Positions 44,598-53,618 of a DNA stretch of 64,000 nt are shown here, in pieces (the stretch's first letter is position 1; the number at the start of each line of letters is the position of its first letter). Under the pieces are notes generated by a model. That model searched no databases. It was not told the origin of the DNA and worked only from the letters and a program-made list of their open reading frames with translations. Made by a program: the position numbers and the translations under genes. Origin of the DNA: Streptomyces sp. NRRL S-337 (GTDB lineage: Bacteria > Actinomycetota > Actinomycetes > Streptomycetales > Streptomycetaceae); NCBI RefSeq assembly GCF_000720175.1, contig NZ_JOIX01000021.1, positions 39,580 to 103,579 of the forward strand. Reading direction: 5' to 3'.

Positions 44598-45626
44598 TCA
44601 GACCGCTTCGGGGAAGTGACAGGCGACCTGGCGACCGGCCCCGGACTGCTCCGCTCCGCTCAGGACCGGGGCCTCGGTCCGGCAGACGGGCTGTGCCTTG
44701 GGGCAGCGCGGGTGGAAGGTACAGCCGGGCGGGGGCGCCGCGGGGCTCGGAGGGTCGCCGAGCAGGGTGATGCGCTCCCGGGCCCGTTCGGCGACCGGAT
44801 CGGGCAGCGGTACGGCGGACAGCAGCGCCCGGGTGTAGGGGTGTGCGGGAGCCGTGTAGACCCGTTCCTTCGGGCCGATCTCGACGATGCGGCCCAGGTA
44901 CATCACGGCGACCCGGTCGCAGACCCGTTTGACCACGGACAGGTCGTGCGCGATGAAGAGGTAGGCGAGACCCAGTTCGCGCTGGAGGCGCTCCATCAGG
45001 TTGACGATCTGCGCCTGCACGGAGACGTCGAGCGCCGAGACCGGTTCGTCCGCGACGACCAGGCGCGGGCCGGTGGCCAGCGCCCGGGCGATGCCGACCC
45101 GTTGGGCCTGACCGCCGGAGAACTCGTGCGGATACCGGTCGAGGTGCTCGGGGATGAGCCCGACCAGCTGCATCAGATCGGCGGCCCGGCGGCGGGCGTC
45201 GACCGCCGAACTGCCCTGCGCCAGAAGGGGTTCGGCGATGATCCTGGCCACGGTCTGACGCGGGTTGAGGGAGGCGTGCGGGTCCTGGAAGACCATCTGG
45301 AGGTGGCGGCGCAGCGGGTGCAGCTCCCGCTGGCCGAGGTGGCTGATGTCGCGGCCGTCGAAGCTGATCGAGCCGCTCGTCGGCTCCAGGAGCCGCACGA
45401 TCATCCGGCCGGTGGTGGACTTCCCGCAGCCCGACTCCCCGACCAGACCGAGGGTTTCGCCCGCGGCCACCTCGAAGCTGACGCCGTCGACGGCCCGGAC
45501 CGGCGCGGTACGGCCCCGCTTGCCGGGGAAGGTCCGGGTCACCTCGTGTACGGACAGCAGCGGGGCCGTGCCCCGGGACGGGGAGCCGGCGGCGGCCGGG
45601 GGCGGGGACGTACGGGGCGTCGTCAT
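44598..45626 (-). CDS. Peptide ABC transporter ATPase (DppF/OppF type)
   Basis: This 342-residue ATPase has Walker [10 protein letters not shown], signature [16 protein letters not shown], Walker [13 protein letters not shown] and switch His in [11 protein letters not shown]. The C-terminal oligopeptide-transporter extension has its Cys-rich motif ([17 protein letters not shown]), a likely Fe-S site in this family. ATG 45626 overlaps the partner ATPase stop by four bases. It is the last gene of a five-gene operon and pairs with the DppD-type subunit to drive import of peptides, here inferred to be collagen peptides. Confidence 0.93.
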   Translation of the reverse strand: MTTPRTSPPPAAAGSPSRGTAPLLSVHEVTRTFPGKRGRTAPVRAVDGVSFEVAAGETLGLVGESGCGKSTTGRMIVRLLEPTSGSISFDGRDISHLGQRELHPLRRHLQMVFQDPHASLNPRQTVARIIAEPLLAQGSSAVDARRRAADLMQLVGLIPEHLDRYPHEFSGGQAQRVGIARALATGPRLVVADEPVSALDVSVQAQIVNLMERLQRELGLAYLFIAHDLSVVKRVCDRVAVMYLGRIVEIGPKERVYTAPAHPYTRALLSAVPLPDPVAERARERITLLGDPPSPAAPPPGCTFHPRCPKAQPVCRTEAPVLSGAEQSGAGRQVACHFPEAV

Positions 45627-46687
45627 GGTGTGACCTTTCGGATCTGGTCCGGGCCCTCGGACCGCGGGTCTCCCGGGACGCCGGGTGCGGTGGCCGGGCC
45701 GAGCGGCAGATGGCAGGCGACCGCGTGCCCGCCGGAGGCGACCAGCCGGGGCCGGCGACGAGTGCACCGCTCCCGATCGGCCCAGTCGGCCGCCGCCGCC
45801 CGCGGGCAGCGGGGCGCGAACGCACAGCCGGGTGTGGGGGTCAGCAGCGAGGGCGGGCTGCCGGGAATCGCGCGCAACGGGGCATCGTCGGCGTCGTCGA
45901 GCCGGGGGAGGGAATCGAGCAGGCCGCGTGTGTAGGGATGGGCCGGGGTGGCGAACAGGGCCTCCACCGGCGCCTGTTCGGCCGCCCGGCCGCCGTACAT
46001 GACCAGGACCTCGTGGGCGACGCGGGCCACCACCCCGAGGTCATGGGTGATCAGGACGACGGCGAGCGAGCGCTCCTGCTGGAGCCGGGCGAGCAGCTCC
46101 AGGATCTGGGCCTGGACGGTGACGTCCAGAGCGGTCGTGGGCTCGTCCGCGATGAGCAGGTCGGGTTCACAGACCAGGGCCATGGCGATCATCACCCGCT
46201 GCCGCATGCCACCGGAGAACTGGTGCGGGTACTCGCCCGCCCGGCGCGTCGGCTCCGGGATCCCGACCTCGGCGAGCATCTCCACGGCCCGCCGTCGGGC
46301 GGCGGCGCGGCGCGAGCCGAAGTGCACCCGGTGGTGCTCGGCCAGCTGCTCGCCGACCGTGTAGTAGGGGTGGAGGCTGGAGAGCGGGTCCTGGAAGACC
46401 ATCGCCATCCGGCGGCCGCGGAGCCGGCTCAGCTCGCGCTCGGAGAGACCGACCAGCTCCCGGCCCTCCAGGGCGATCGAACCGCTGACCTCGGCCGCGG
46501 TGTGCAGGCCCAGCACGGCCATCGAGGTGACCGACTTGCCGGAGCCGGACTCGCCGACGATGCCGAGGGTGCGGCCGCGGTGGACGTCGAAGGACAGGGA
46601 GTCGACGGCGTGTACGGGGCCGTGCGGGGTGGCGAACGTCACCGCCAAGTCCCGCACGGCCAGCAGGGGTTCGGTGGCGGTGGCCAT
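45623..46687 (-). CDS. Peptide ABC transporter ATPase (DppD/OppD type)
   Basis: This 354-residue ATPase has Walker [10 protein letters not shown], signature [16 protein letters not shown], Walker [13 protein letters not shown], His in [11 protein letters not shown] and the C-terminal Cys motif ([20 protein letters not shown]). ATG 46687 shares one base with the permease stop (TGATG); a GTG just before it is an alternative. It forms the heterodimeric motor with the following ATPase. Confidence 0.93.
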   Translation of the reverse strand: MATATEPLLAVRDLAVTFATPHGPVHAVDSLSFDVHRGRTLGIVGESGSGKSVTSMAVLGLHTAAEVSGSIALEGRELVGLSERELSRLRGRRMAMVFQDPLSSLHPYYTVGEQLAEHHRVHFGSRRAAARRRAVEMLAEVGIPEPTRRAGEYPHQFSGGMRQRVMIAMALVCEPDLLIADEPTTALDVTVQAQILELLARLQQERSLAVVLITHDLGVVARVAHEVLVMYGGRAAEQAPVEALFATPAHPYTRGLLDSLPRLDDADDAPLRAIPGSPPSLLTPTPGCAFAPRCPRAAAADWADRERCTRRRPRLVASGGHAVACHLPLGPATAPGVPGDPRSEGPDQIRKVTP

Positions 46688-47673
46688 CACAGCCTCACTC
46701 GGGGGTCGACGACGGCGTACAGGAGGTCGACGGCCAGGTTGGCGACGACGATGAAAGTGGCGGCGAGCAGCGTCACCCCGAGGATCACCGGCTGGTCACC
46801 GGTGGTCAGGGCGCCGTAGAAGAGCCGTCCGATGCCCGGGAGGCCGAAGAGCGACTCGGTGATCACCGCGCCGGCGAGCAGCCCGCCCAGGTCCATGCCG
46901 AAGAGGGTGAGGAGGGGCGTCATCCCGGCCCGCAAGCCGTGCTTGACGACGACGGTGCGGCGCGGCAGGCCCTTGGCGCGGGCCGTGCGGATGTACGGCT
47001 CCGCCATCGTCTCGATCATCGAACTGCGGCTCTGGCGTGCGTACATGGCCGCGTACAGGAGGGCGAGGGCCAGCCAGGGCAGCAGCAGGTTCGACGCCCA
47101 GTGCCCGGGGTCCTCGGCGAGGGAGACGTAGCGCGGATACGGCAGCAGGCCGGCCACCCGGATGAGGCCGTAGATCAGCATCATCGAGGTGAAGTAGACG
47201 GGCAGCGAGGCGGCGCCGACCGCCCCCACCATCAGGGCGCGGTCGACGAGCGTGTCCTTGCGGAGGGCCGCGACCACCCCGGCGCTCAGCCCGAGCACCA
47301 GCCACAGCACGGCCGCACCGACGGCGAGGGACGCGGACACCGGCAGCCGGTCCACGAGGAGGTCCCAGACGGCCTCGCTGTTCTCGTACGAGTAGCCCAG
47401 GCACGGGAAGTGGCAGTGCAGGGTGTACCGGCCGCTGCCCATCGTGCGGCCGGTGAAGATCCCGGAGACGAAGTCCCAGAACTGCCGCCACACGGGCTCG
47501 TCGAGCCCCATGTGCGCCCGGATCGCCTCCAGCCGCTCGGCGCTGCACGACTTGCCGCAGGCCGCGGCGGCCGGGTCGGAGGGCAGGACGTAGAAGATGG
47601 TGAAGGTGACCGCGGCGACGGCGATCAGCACTCCGACGACGGCCACCAGGCGCCGCAGCGTGTAGCGGATCAT
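46687..47673 (-). CDS. Peptide ABC transporter permease (DppB type)
   Basis: This 328-residue permease begins MIRYTLRRLVAVVGVLIAVA, the usual DppB/OppB start, and has six hydrophobic segments with the EAA-type loop YIRTARAKGLPRRTVVVKHG. An unusual loop after the first helix contains four Cys (ACGKSCS; HCHFPCLG), probably extracellular disulfides. The start overlaps the preceding permease stop by four bases. Confidence 0.92.
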   Translation of the reverse strand: MIRYTLRRLVAVVGVLIAVAAVTFTIFYVLPSDPAAAACGKSCSAERLEAIRAHMGLDEPVWRQFWDFVSGIFTGRTMGSGRYTLHCHFPCLGYSYENSEAVWDLLVDRLPVSASLAVGAAVLWLVLGLSAGVVAALRKDTLVDRALMVGAVGAASLPVYFTSMMLIYGLIRVAGLLPYPRYVSLAEDPGHWASNLLLPWLALALLYAAMYARQSRSSMIETMAEPYIRTARAKGLPRRTVVVKHGLRAGMTPLLTLFGMDLGGLLAGAVITESLFGLPGIGRLFYGALTTGDQPVILGVTLLAATFIVVANLAVDLLYAVVDPRVRL

Positions 47674-48623
47674 GTGCGGCTTCCCCTCGGGTCGAGGACG
47701 TCGCGCAGGGCGTCGCCGAGCAGCGTGAACGCGAGGACGGTCAGGAACAGGCAGGCGCTCGGGATGACGAAGTACATGGGGTCCGTGTCGTAGAAGGAGA
47801 CGCTCTCGGCGATCATCTGGCCCCAGGAGGGGGTGGGCGGCCGCACCCCGACGCCCAGGTAGCTCAGGGCCGCCTCGGTGGCGATCATTCCGGGAATGAG
47901 GAGGGTGGTGTACGCGATGACGGGCCCGGCGACGCCCGGGAGGACGTCGCGGGTGAGGATCCGCCAGGGGCCGGAGCCGCCGACGCGGGCGGCGTCGACG
48001 TACTCGCGGTGTTTGAGGGAGAGGGTCTGGCCGCGCACCACGCGGGCGATGCCGGGCCAGCCGAAGAGGCCGATGACGGCCGTCATCAGCAGGATCCGGT
48101 TGACGTCCTTGGCCACCGACATCATCGCGATCATGAAGATGAGGGACGGAAAGGACATGGTGAGGTCCATCAGGCGGGAGAGCAGGGCGTCGGTACGGCC
48201 GCCGAAGTAGCCGGCCGCGATCCCGGCCGCGGTCCCGGTGAGGACGACGATCGCGGTGGCGGTGAGGGCGATGAGCAGGGAGACCTGGGCGCCGTGCACG
48301 ACCCGGGCGAACAGGTCACGTCCGGTGACCGGTTCGACGCCCAGCCAGTGGTCGGCGGAGATCCCGCCGAGCGGCCCGAGGGGCGTGCCGCCGAGGTACG
48401 GATCGACGGCGGACTTGTCGAAGGCATCGGGCGACCAGCCGCCGAGCGCGCTCAGCAGCGGGGCCGCGGCCGCCATGAACAGGAACAGCCCGATGACGGC
48501 GAGGGAGATCTTCACGGAGGCCCGGCGGCGCAGTTCGCGGCGGACCAGCTGCCCGGGGCGGCCGGGCGCGGCGGACGGGGTGGCCGCCTCCGGGGCGAGC
48601 GGCTCGGGTGCGGGGGAGGACAT
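47670..48623 (-). CDS. Peptide ABC transporter permease (DppC type)
   Basis: This 317-residue permease has a cytoplasmic Pro/Ala-rich N-terminus, the family loop HWLGVEPVTGRDLFARVVHG before helix 2, and the EAA loop YVDAARVGGSGPWRILTRDV. ATG 48623 lies 17 bases after the binding-protein stop, with GGAGGAG about ten bases upstream. It pairs with the DppB-type subunit. Confidence 0.92.
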   Translation of the reverse strand: MSSPAPEPLAPEAATPSAAPGRPGQLVRRELRRRASVKISLAVIGLFLFMAAAAPLLSALGGWSPDAFDKSAVDPYLGGTPLGPLGGISADHWLGVEPVTGRDLFARVVHGAQVSLLIALTATAIVVLTGTAAGIAAGYFGGRTDALLSRLMDLTMSFPSLIFMIAMMSVAKDVNRILLMTAVIGLFGWPGIARVVRGQTLSLKHREYVDAARVGGSGPWRILTRDVLPGVAGPVIAYTTLLIPGMIATEAALSYLGVGVRPPTPSWGQMIAESVSFYDTDPMYFVIPSACLFLTVLAFTLLGDALRDVLDPRGSRT

Positions 48624-48640
48624 GATGGGCTTGCTCCTCC

Positions 48641-50386
48641 TCAAGTCCGGCTCTTGGCGGGGTCTTTGAGGCCGACGGAGGCGTAGTCCAGCTGGCCGCC
48701 GAAGGAGGTCTGGCCGTAGGCGCCCGCGATGTTGCCGCCGAGCACCAGGGGCCAGCGGCGCACCAGGACCGGGACGGCGGGGGCCTTCTTGAGGATCTCC
48801 CCGTCGAGTTGCCGCCATGCCCGGTCGGCCTGCCGGGCGTCGGTCATCGCGGCGATCTCGTCCATCCGCCGCATGGTCGGCCGGTCGCGGAAGAGCGAGT
48901 GGTTGCCGGAGTTGCCCTTCTCCTTGATGTACCGGCCGTCGAAGACGAACGGGAGGAACGTCGAGCCGGAGGGGTAGTCGGGGCACCATCCGGTGAAGAC
49001 CAGATCGGTGCGGTTCTTGGTGTCGCCGATGGTGGCGTAGAACGCGGACGGGTCGACGGTGTTGATGGCGACCTTGATGCCGGCCTTGGCCAGGGACTGC
49101 TGGATGGCCTCGGCACGTCCCTTGTCGCCGGAGGACACGGTGATCTCCGTCGAGAAGCCGTCCGGCTTGCCCGCCTCCTTCAGCAGCTGCTTGGCCTTGG
49201 CGACGTCTCCGCCGGCAGGGACCTTGGCGGTGTCGGGCTGCTTGCCGCCGAAGAGTGCGGCCGGCATGTAGGCGGTGGACAGGTCGTTGAAGGCCGGGCC
49301 GCCGGACGCGGTCAGCAGCGAGTCCTTGTCGAGGGCGTACTGCACCGCCTGCCGCACCCGCACATCGGTGAAGGGCTTCCGCCCGGTGTGCATCTGGACC
49401 ATGTCCGTGCAGTTCGTCGACTCCGCCAGCAGGCGCGCTCGGACGTCGGCGTGCGGCAGCACCTTGGCCGCGCTCTCCGGGCGCAGTGCGTACCAGGGGA
49501 CGGCGGAGGCGTCCGGGCCCTGATCGGCGATGAGCCGGTCGTCGATCTGGTTGGCCTTCAGGCCCATCTCCACCACCACCCGGTCCGGGTACGCCTTGCG
49601 CACCGGGTCGGTCTTCGCGTCCCAGTGCGGATTGCGGACCAGGACGAGCCGCTTGCCCCGTCCGTACGACTCGATCTTGTACGGTCCCGAGGAGAACGGC
49701 CGGTTGTCGTAGCGCGGGCCGTCGTCCCGGGCCCGGGGGACGGGCGTGAAGGTCGGCATGACGGTGACGTCGGGGAACTCCGCGAAGGGCTTGCGCAGTT
49801 CGAAGACGATGGTGTGGTCGTCCGGTGTCTTGACGGAGGCGAGGTGCCGGCCGTCCGCGGGGCCCTGGTACCCCTTGGCGCCGGCGAGGTAGCGGGCCGC
49901 GTAGTCGGCGCCGCCGGGCAGGTCGGGGGAGAAGGACCGCTCCACGTTGTACTTGATGTCCTGCGCGGTGACGGGTGTGCCGTCCTCGTATCTGACGCCC
50001 TTCTTGAGATGGAAGGTCCAGGTCTTCGCGCCGTGGGAGGGGGTGCCGAGGTCGGTGGCGAGGTCGGGGACGAGGGTGCCGCCCGCGGGGCCGGGCGCCG
50101 CCCGGTAGGTCACCAGGGTGCGGTAGAGCAGGCGGGTCCCGAAGTCCATGTCGTTCATGACCCAGTTGCGGGCCGGGTCGAGGTGGGTGAAGTCCTGGTT
50201 GGACAGCACGGTGAGGGTGCCGCCCCGCTTCGGGGTGCCGCCGACGACCTTGCCCTGGTTGACCAGGGCGGGGTTCTTGCCGCGGCTCCTGCCGTCCGCG
50301 GAGTCCTTGCCGCCGGCACAGCCGGCCGTGCCGAGGGCGAGGGCCGCCGCCAGGGAGACCGCAGCGGTACGGGTGCGCTTGTTCAT
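48641..50386 (-). CDS. Peptide-binding lipoprotein (SBP family 5)
   Basis: This 581-residue lipoprotein has a signal peptide with lipobox LGTAGC (Cys about 23). Family-5 features include GGTLTVLSNQDFTHLDPARN, TWTFHLKKGVRYEDGTPV and SSGPYKIESYGRGK. It captures oligopeptides for the DppBC-type permease. It is the first gene of the operon; the ATG at 50386 is preferred over an adjacent TTG at 50389. The promoter shares a 41-bp element with collagenase, the main reason to propose collagen peptides as substrate. Confidence 0.93.
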   Translation of the reverse strand: MNKRTRTAAVSLAAALALGTAGCAGGKDSADGRSRGKNPALVNQGKVVGGTPKRGGTLTVLSNQDFTHLDPARNWVMNDMDFGTRLLYRTLVTYRAAPGPAGGTLVPDLATDLGTPSHGAKTWTFHLKKGVRYEDGTPVTAQDIKYNVERSFSPDLPGGADYAARYLAGAKGYQGPADGRHLASVKTPDDHTIVFELRKPFAEFPDVTVMPTFTPVPRARDDGPRYDNRPFSSGPYKIESYGRGKRLVLVRNPHWDAKTDPVRKAYPDRVVVEMGLKANQIDDRLIADQGPDASAVPWYALRPESAAKVLPHADVRARLLAESTNCTDMVQMHTGRKPFTDVRVRQAVQYALDKDSLLTASGGPAFNDLSTAYMPAALFGGKQPDTAKVPAGGDVAKAKQLLKEAGKPDGFSTEITVSSGDKGRAEAIQQSLAKAGIKVAINTVDPSAFYATIGDTKNRTDLVFTGWCPDYPSGSTFLPFVFDGRYIKEKGNSGNHSLFRDRPTMRRMDEIAAMTDARQADRAWRQLDGEILKKAPAVPVLVRRWPLVLGGNIAGAYGQTSFGGQLDYASVGLKDPAKSRT

Positions 50387-50429
50387 CAAGTGGTCACTCC
50401 GAGAACAGTCGGACAGCCGTCAGGCTGGA

Positions 50430-50470
50430 ATGTGACCCGTAACATAGTAATGTGAAATTGCACTGACAAG
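50430..50470 (-). promoter_or_regulatory. Peptide-ABC promoter with twin operator boxes
   Basis: On the minus strand, TTGTCA (50469-50464) and TATGTT (50446-50441) are 17 bases apart. The spacer carries ATGTGAAATTGCACT (plus strand, 50450-50464). A second ATGTGA box starts 20 bases away at 50430. The element is the near-twin of the collagenase promoter and lies between the divergent binding-protein and aminopeptidase genes, so it may serve both. Confidence 0.75.
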
Positions 50471-50603
50471 GTGTCGATCGCCCCGTTACCCAGCTGTGCC
50501 CGAGCGAACTGCCGCCGGCAACGGCACATTTGCCCTCAACCCGCTTCTGCAACCCGCTCGGCGACCCGCACCGCGACCGCACCGCAACCGAGGAGGAGAA
50601 CCC

Positions 50604-51974
50604 ATGACGGAAGCTGTTCCCACCGCCCCGCGCACCGTCAGCCATGACCTGCCCGTCACGCCGGAGCTGGAGCGGTTCCTGGCGAGCGGCTGGGCGGCGA
50701 CGCCGCTGCCGGACGCCCTCCGGCTGCCCGCCGCCGACGTCACCCCCGCCCGCCGGCAGCGCCTCTCCGCCCACTTCCCCGGCGAGCGGCTGATCGTCCC
50801 CGCCGGTGCGCTCACCGTCCGGTCCAACGACTGCGACCACCGCTTCCGGCCGCACAGCGCCTACGCCTGGCTCACCGGCCTGACCGGCGAGGACCAGGCG
50901 GGGCACGTCCTGGTCCTGGAGCCGGACGGACCGCACCGGCACGAAGCGGTCCTCTACGTCCGACCCCGCTCACCGCGCACCGACAGCGGCTTCTACCGGG
51001 ACCGGCGTTACGGCGAGTTCTGGGTCGGCCGCCGCCCCGACCTCGCCGAGGCCGAGCGCATGACCGGCATCCGCTGCGTCCACCTGGACGACCTCGATGC
51101 CCTGCCCCCGGGCCGGAACGCCGCCGCGGACCCCCAACTGGCCTCGGTCCTCAGCGAGTTGCGGCTCGTCAAGGACGCCTGGGAGGTCGAGCAGCTGCAG
51201 CTCGCCGTCGACCACACGACCGCCGGGTTCGAGGACGTCGTCCGCAGCCTGCCGCGCGCCCTCGCCCACCCGCGCGGCGAGCGCTGGATCGAGGGCGTCT
51301 TCGGGCTCCGGGCCCGCGCCGAGGGCAACGGCACGGGCTACGAGACCATCGCGGCCGCCGGTGCCCATGCCTGCGTCCTGCACTGGATACGCAACGACGG
51401 CCCGCTGGACGCCCGCCAGTTGCTGCTCCTGGACGCCGGTGTGGAGACCGACACCCTCTACACCGCCGACATCACCCGCACCCTGCCGCTCTCCGGACGC
51501 TTCTCCCCGGTGCAGCGGCAGGTGTACGACCTGGTGCTCGCGGCCCAGGAGGCGGGCATCGCCGCGCTGAGGCCGGGTGCGCGGTTCCGCGACTTCCACC
51601 GCGCGGCGATGCGGGTGATCGCGGAGGGGCTCACCGAATGGGGTGTCCTGAAGGATCCGGAAGGTGACTTCCACCGCCGCTACACCCTCTGCAGCAGCGG
51701 GCACATGCTCGGTCTCGACGTGCACGACTGCGCCCAGGCACGGGCCGACGCCTATCTGGACGGGGTGCTGGCGGAAGGTCAGGTGCTGACGGTCGAGCCG
51801 GGGCTGTACCTCCAGCCGGACGACGTGACGCTCCCGCCGGACCTGCGCGGCATCGGCGTACGGATCGAGGACGACCTGGTGATCACGGCGGACGGAGCGC
51901 GGCTGATGTCGGGCGCCCTGCCGCGGACGCCGGAGGCGGTGGAGGCGTGGATGGGTGAGCTGATGGAGGGCTGA
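50604..51974 (+). CDS. Xaa-Pro aminopeptidase (aminopeptidase P, M24B)
   Basis: This 456-residue metallopeptidase has an AMP_N-like N-terminal domain (about 35-180) and an M24 pita-bread domain. All five ligands are seen: Asp in LLLLDAGVE, Asp in TADITRTLP, His in SSGHMLGLDVHD, Glu in LTVEPGLYL and Glu in VRIEDDLVI. It cleaves the bond before proline, releasing the N-terminal residue from X-Pro peptides, as abundant in collagen. ATG 50604 has AGGAGGAG upstream. It is divergent from the peptide importer. Confidence 0.94.
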   Translation: MTEAVPTAPRTVSHDLPVTPELERFLASGWAATPLPDALRLPAADVTPARRQRLSAHFPGERLIVPAGALTVRSNDCDHRFRPHSAYAWLTGLTGEDQAGHVLVLEPDGPHRHEAVLYVRPRSPRTDSGFYRDRRYGEFWVGRRPDLAEAERMTGIRCVHLDDLDALPPGRNAAADPQLASVLSELRLVKDAWEVEQLQLAVDHTTAGFEDVVRSLPRALAHPRGERWIEGVFGLRARAEGNGTGYETIAAAGAHACVLHWIRNDGPLDARQLLLLDAGVETDTLYTADITRTLPLSGRFSPVQRQVYDLVLAAQEAGIAALRPGARFRDFHRAAMRVIAEGLTEWGVLKDPEGDFHRRYTLCSSGHMLGLDVHDCAQARADAYLDGVLAEGQVLTVEPGLYLQPDDVTLPPDLRGIGVRIEDDLVITADGARLMSGALPRTPEAVEAWMGELMEG

Positions 51975-52058
51975 GCCCACCTGCCACCTGGGGTGTTTCC
52001 GGGCCGCCGGCAAGGGAATTGGCGCGGAGCCGGGAGATCCCTTGGCAACGCGGGTGCA

Positions 52059-52073
52059 ATGTGAAATATTACT
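52059..52073. promoter_or_regulatory. Island operator copy at the D-hydroxyproline dehydrogenase operon
   Basis: ATGTGAAATATTACT matches the collagenase box at 12 of 15 positions and overlaps the likely -10. TTGGCA at 52042 is a candidate -35; the expected start point coincides with the GTG at 52077, implying a leaderless mRNA. Confidence 0.65.
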
Positions 52074-52076
52074 GAC

Positions 52077-53237
52077 GTGCCCACGAGAAACTCTCCGGAT
52101 CTCCTCGTCGTCGGGGCGGGCGTGGTCGGCGCCGCCTGCGCCTACTATGCGGCCCGGCGCGGCCTGCAGGTCACCGTGCTCGACCGCGGCTCCGTCGCCG
52201 GCGGCACCACCGGTGCCGGCGAAGGCAACCTCCTGGTCTCCGACAAGGAACCCGGCCCCGAGCTCGAACTCGCCCTGCACTCCACGCAGCTGTGGCGCGA
52301 ACTGGCCGAGGTGCTGCCGTCGCGGATCGAGTACGAGGCCAAGGGCGGCCTCGTCGTCGCCTCCGATGAGAAGGGCCTGGCCGCGCTGCGGGAATTCGCC
52401 GCACGGCAGACGGCGGCCGGGGTCACCGCGGAAGTGGTGCCCGGCGGGCGGCTCGGTGACCTTGAGCCGCACCTCGCCCCCGGCCTCGCCGGCGGCGTCC
52501 ACTATCCGCAGGACGCCCAGGTGCAGCCCGCCCTCGCCGCCGCCCACCTGTTGCGCGCGGCCGGCGACCGGGTGAGCCTCCGGCTCGGCGAGGAGGTCAC
52601 CGAGATCCTCACCGGCGCCCACGGCGAGGTGCGGGGCGTGCGGACGCCCTCCGGTGACCTCCATGCTCCCTACGTCGTGAACGCGGCGGGGACCTGGGGC
52701 GGCGAGCTGGCCCGGCTCGCCGGCGTGGATCTTCCGGTGCTGCCCCGGCGCGGCTTCGTGCTGGTCACCGAGCCGCTGCCGCGCCTGGTGCGGCGCAAGG
52801 TGTACGCCGCGGACTACGTCGCCGACGTCGCCAGTGACTCGGCGGCCCTGCAGACCTCCGCCGTCGTCGAGGGCACCCCGGCGGGCCCGGTCCTGATCGG
52901 CGCGAGCCGGGAGCGGGTCGGGTACGACCGCTCGCCGTCCGTGGAGGTGCTGCGCCGCCTCGCCGGACAGGCGGTACGGCTCTTCCCGGCCCTCGCCACG
53001 ATGCGGGCCGTGCGGACGTACGCGGGCTTCCGCCCCTATCTGCCCGACCACCTGCCCGCGATCGGGCCCGACCCACGAAGGCCGGGGCTGCTGCACGCCT
53101 GCGGCCATGAAGGAGCGGGCATCGGCCTCGCCCCGGCCACCGGACGGATCATCGCGGAGACCCTGGCTGACGGCGAACTCCCGCTGGACATCAGCCCGTT
53201 CAGACCTGACCGGTTCGGCGGGGGAGAGGCGGGATGA
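52077..53237 (+). CDS. FAD-dependent oxidoreductase, DAO-fold subunit of D-hydroxyproline dehydrogenase
   Basis: This 386-residue DAO/GlyOX-fold flavoprotein has DLLVVGAGVVGAACAYYAAR for FAD, VVNAAGTWGGELARLAG and a C-terminal HACGHEGAGIGLAPATGRII. In known hetero-oligomeric cis-4-hydroxy-D-proline dehydrogenases this is the substrate-oxidising subunit, working with a small 2Fe-2S protein and an NAD/FAD protein, both encoded next. It would make 1-pyrroline-4-hydroxy-2-carboxylate. The GTG start lacks a ribosome site and lies at the expected transcription start. Confidence 0.88.
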   Translation: MPTRNSPDLLVVGAGVVGAACAYYAARRGLQVTVLDRGSVAGGTTGAGEGNLLVSDKEPGPELELALHSTQLWRELAEVLPSRIEYEAKGGLVVASDEKGLAALREFAARQTAAGVTAEVVPGGRLGDLEPHLAPGLAGGVHYPQDAQVQPALAAAHLLRAAGDRVSLRLGEEVTEILTGAHGEVRGVRTPSGDLHAPYVVNAAGTWGGELARLAGVDLPVLPRRGFVLVTEPLPRLVRRKVYAADYVADVASDSAALQTSAVVEGTPAGPVLIGASRERVGYDRSPSVEVLRRLAGQAVRLFPALATMRAVRTYAGFRPYLPDHLPAIGPDPRRPGLLHACGHEGAGIGLAPATGRIIAETLADGELPLDISPFRPDRFGGGEAG

Positions 53238-53294
53238 CCGCCGCCCCGGCCCTGGGCCGACCCCGTACCGACCCCCTGCGAAAGGAGTCGTGTC

Positions 53295-53618
53295 ATGGCG
53301 CGTGACCGCAGCCCCGCCGAGCTGGTCGGCGCGGTGCCCGACGCCACGTTCGAGATCACCTTCGACGGCCGCCCGATCGTCGCGCTGCCCGGCCAGTCCC
53401 TGGCCGCCGTGCTGTGGGCCGCCGGCATCCTCGCCTGGCGCACCACCCGCGTCGGCGGCCGGCCGCGCGGCGCCTTCTGCGGCATCGGGCACTGTTTCGA
53501 CTGCCTCGCCACCGTCAACGGGGAACCCAACCGCCGGGCCTGCCTGGTCCCGGCGCGGCCCGGCGACGCCGTCACGACCCAGGAGGGACACGGCCATGCC
53601 GAACTCGGCGACCGATGA
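53295..53618 (+). CDS. (2Fe-2S)-binding small subunit of D-hydroxyproline dehydrogenase
   Basis: This 107-residue ferredoxin-like protein has Cys ligands in GAFCGIGHCFDCLATVNGE and RRACLVPARPGD (C-x4-C-x2-C-x11-C), the plant-type 2Fe-2S pattern of HcnA/SoxA-like small subunits. ATG 53295 has AAGGAG seven bases upstream. Its 3' end overlaps the next gene by 23 bases. It carries electrons between the two flavoprotein subunits. Confidence 0.9.
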   Translation: MARDRSPAELVGAVPDATFEITFDGRPIVALPGQSLAAVLWAAGILAWRTTRVGGRPRGAFCGIGHCFDCLATVNGEPNRRACLVPARPGDAVTTQEGHGHAELGDR

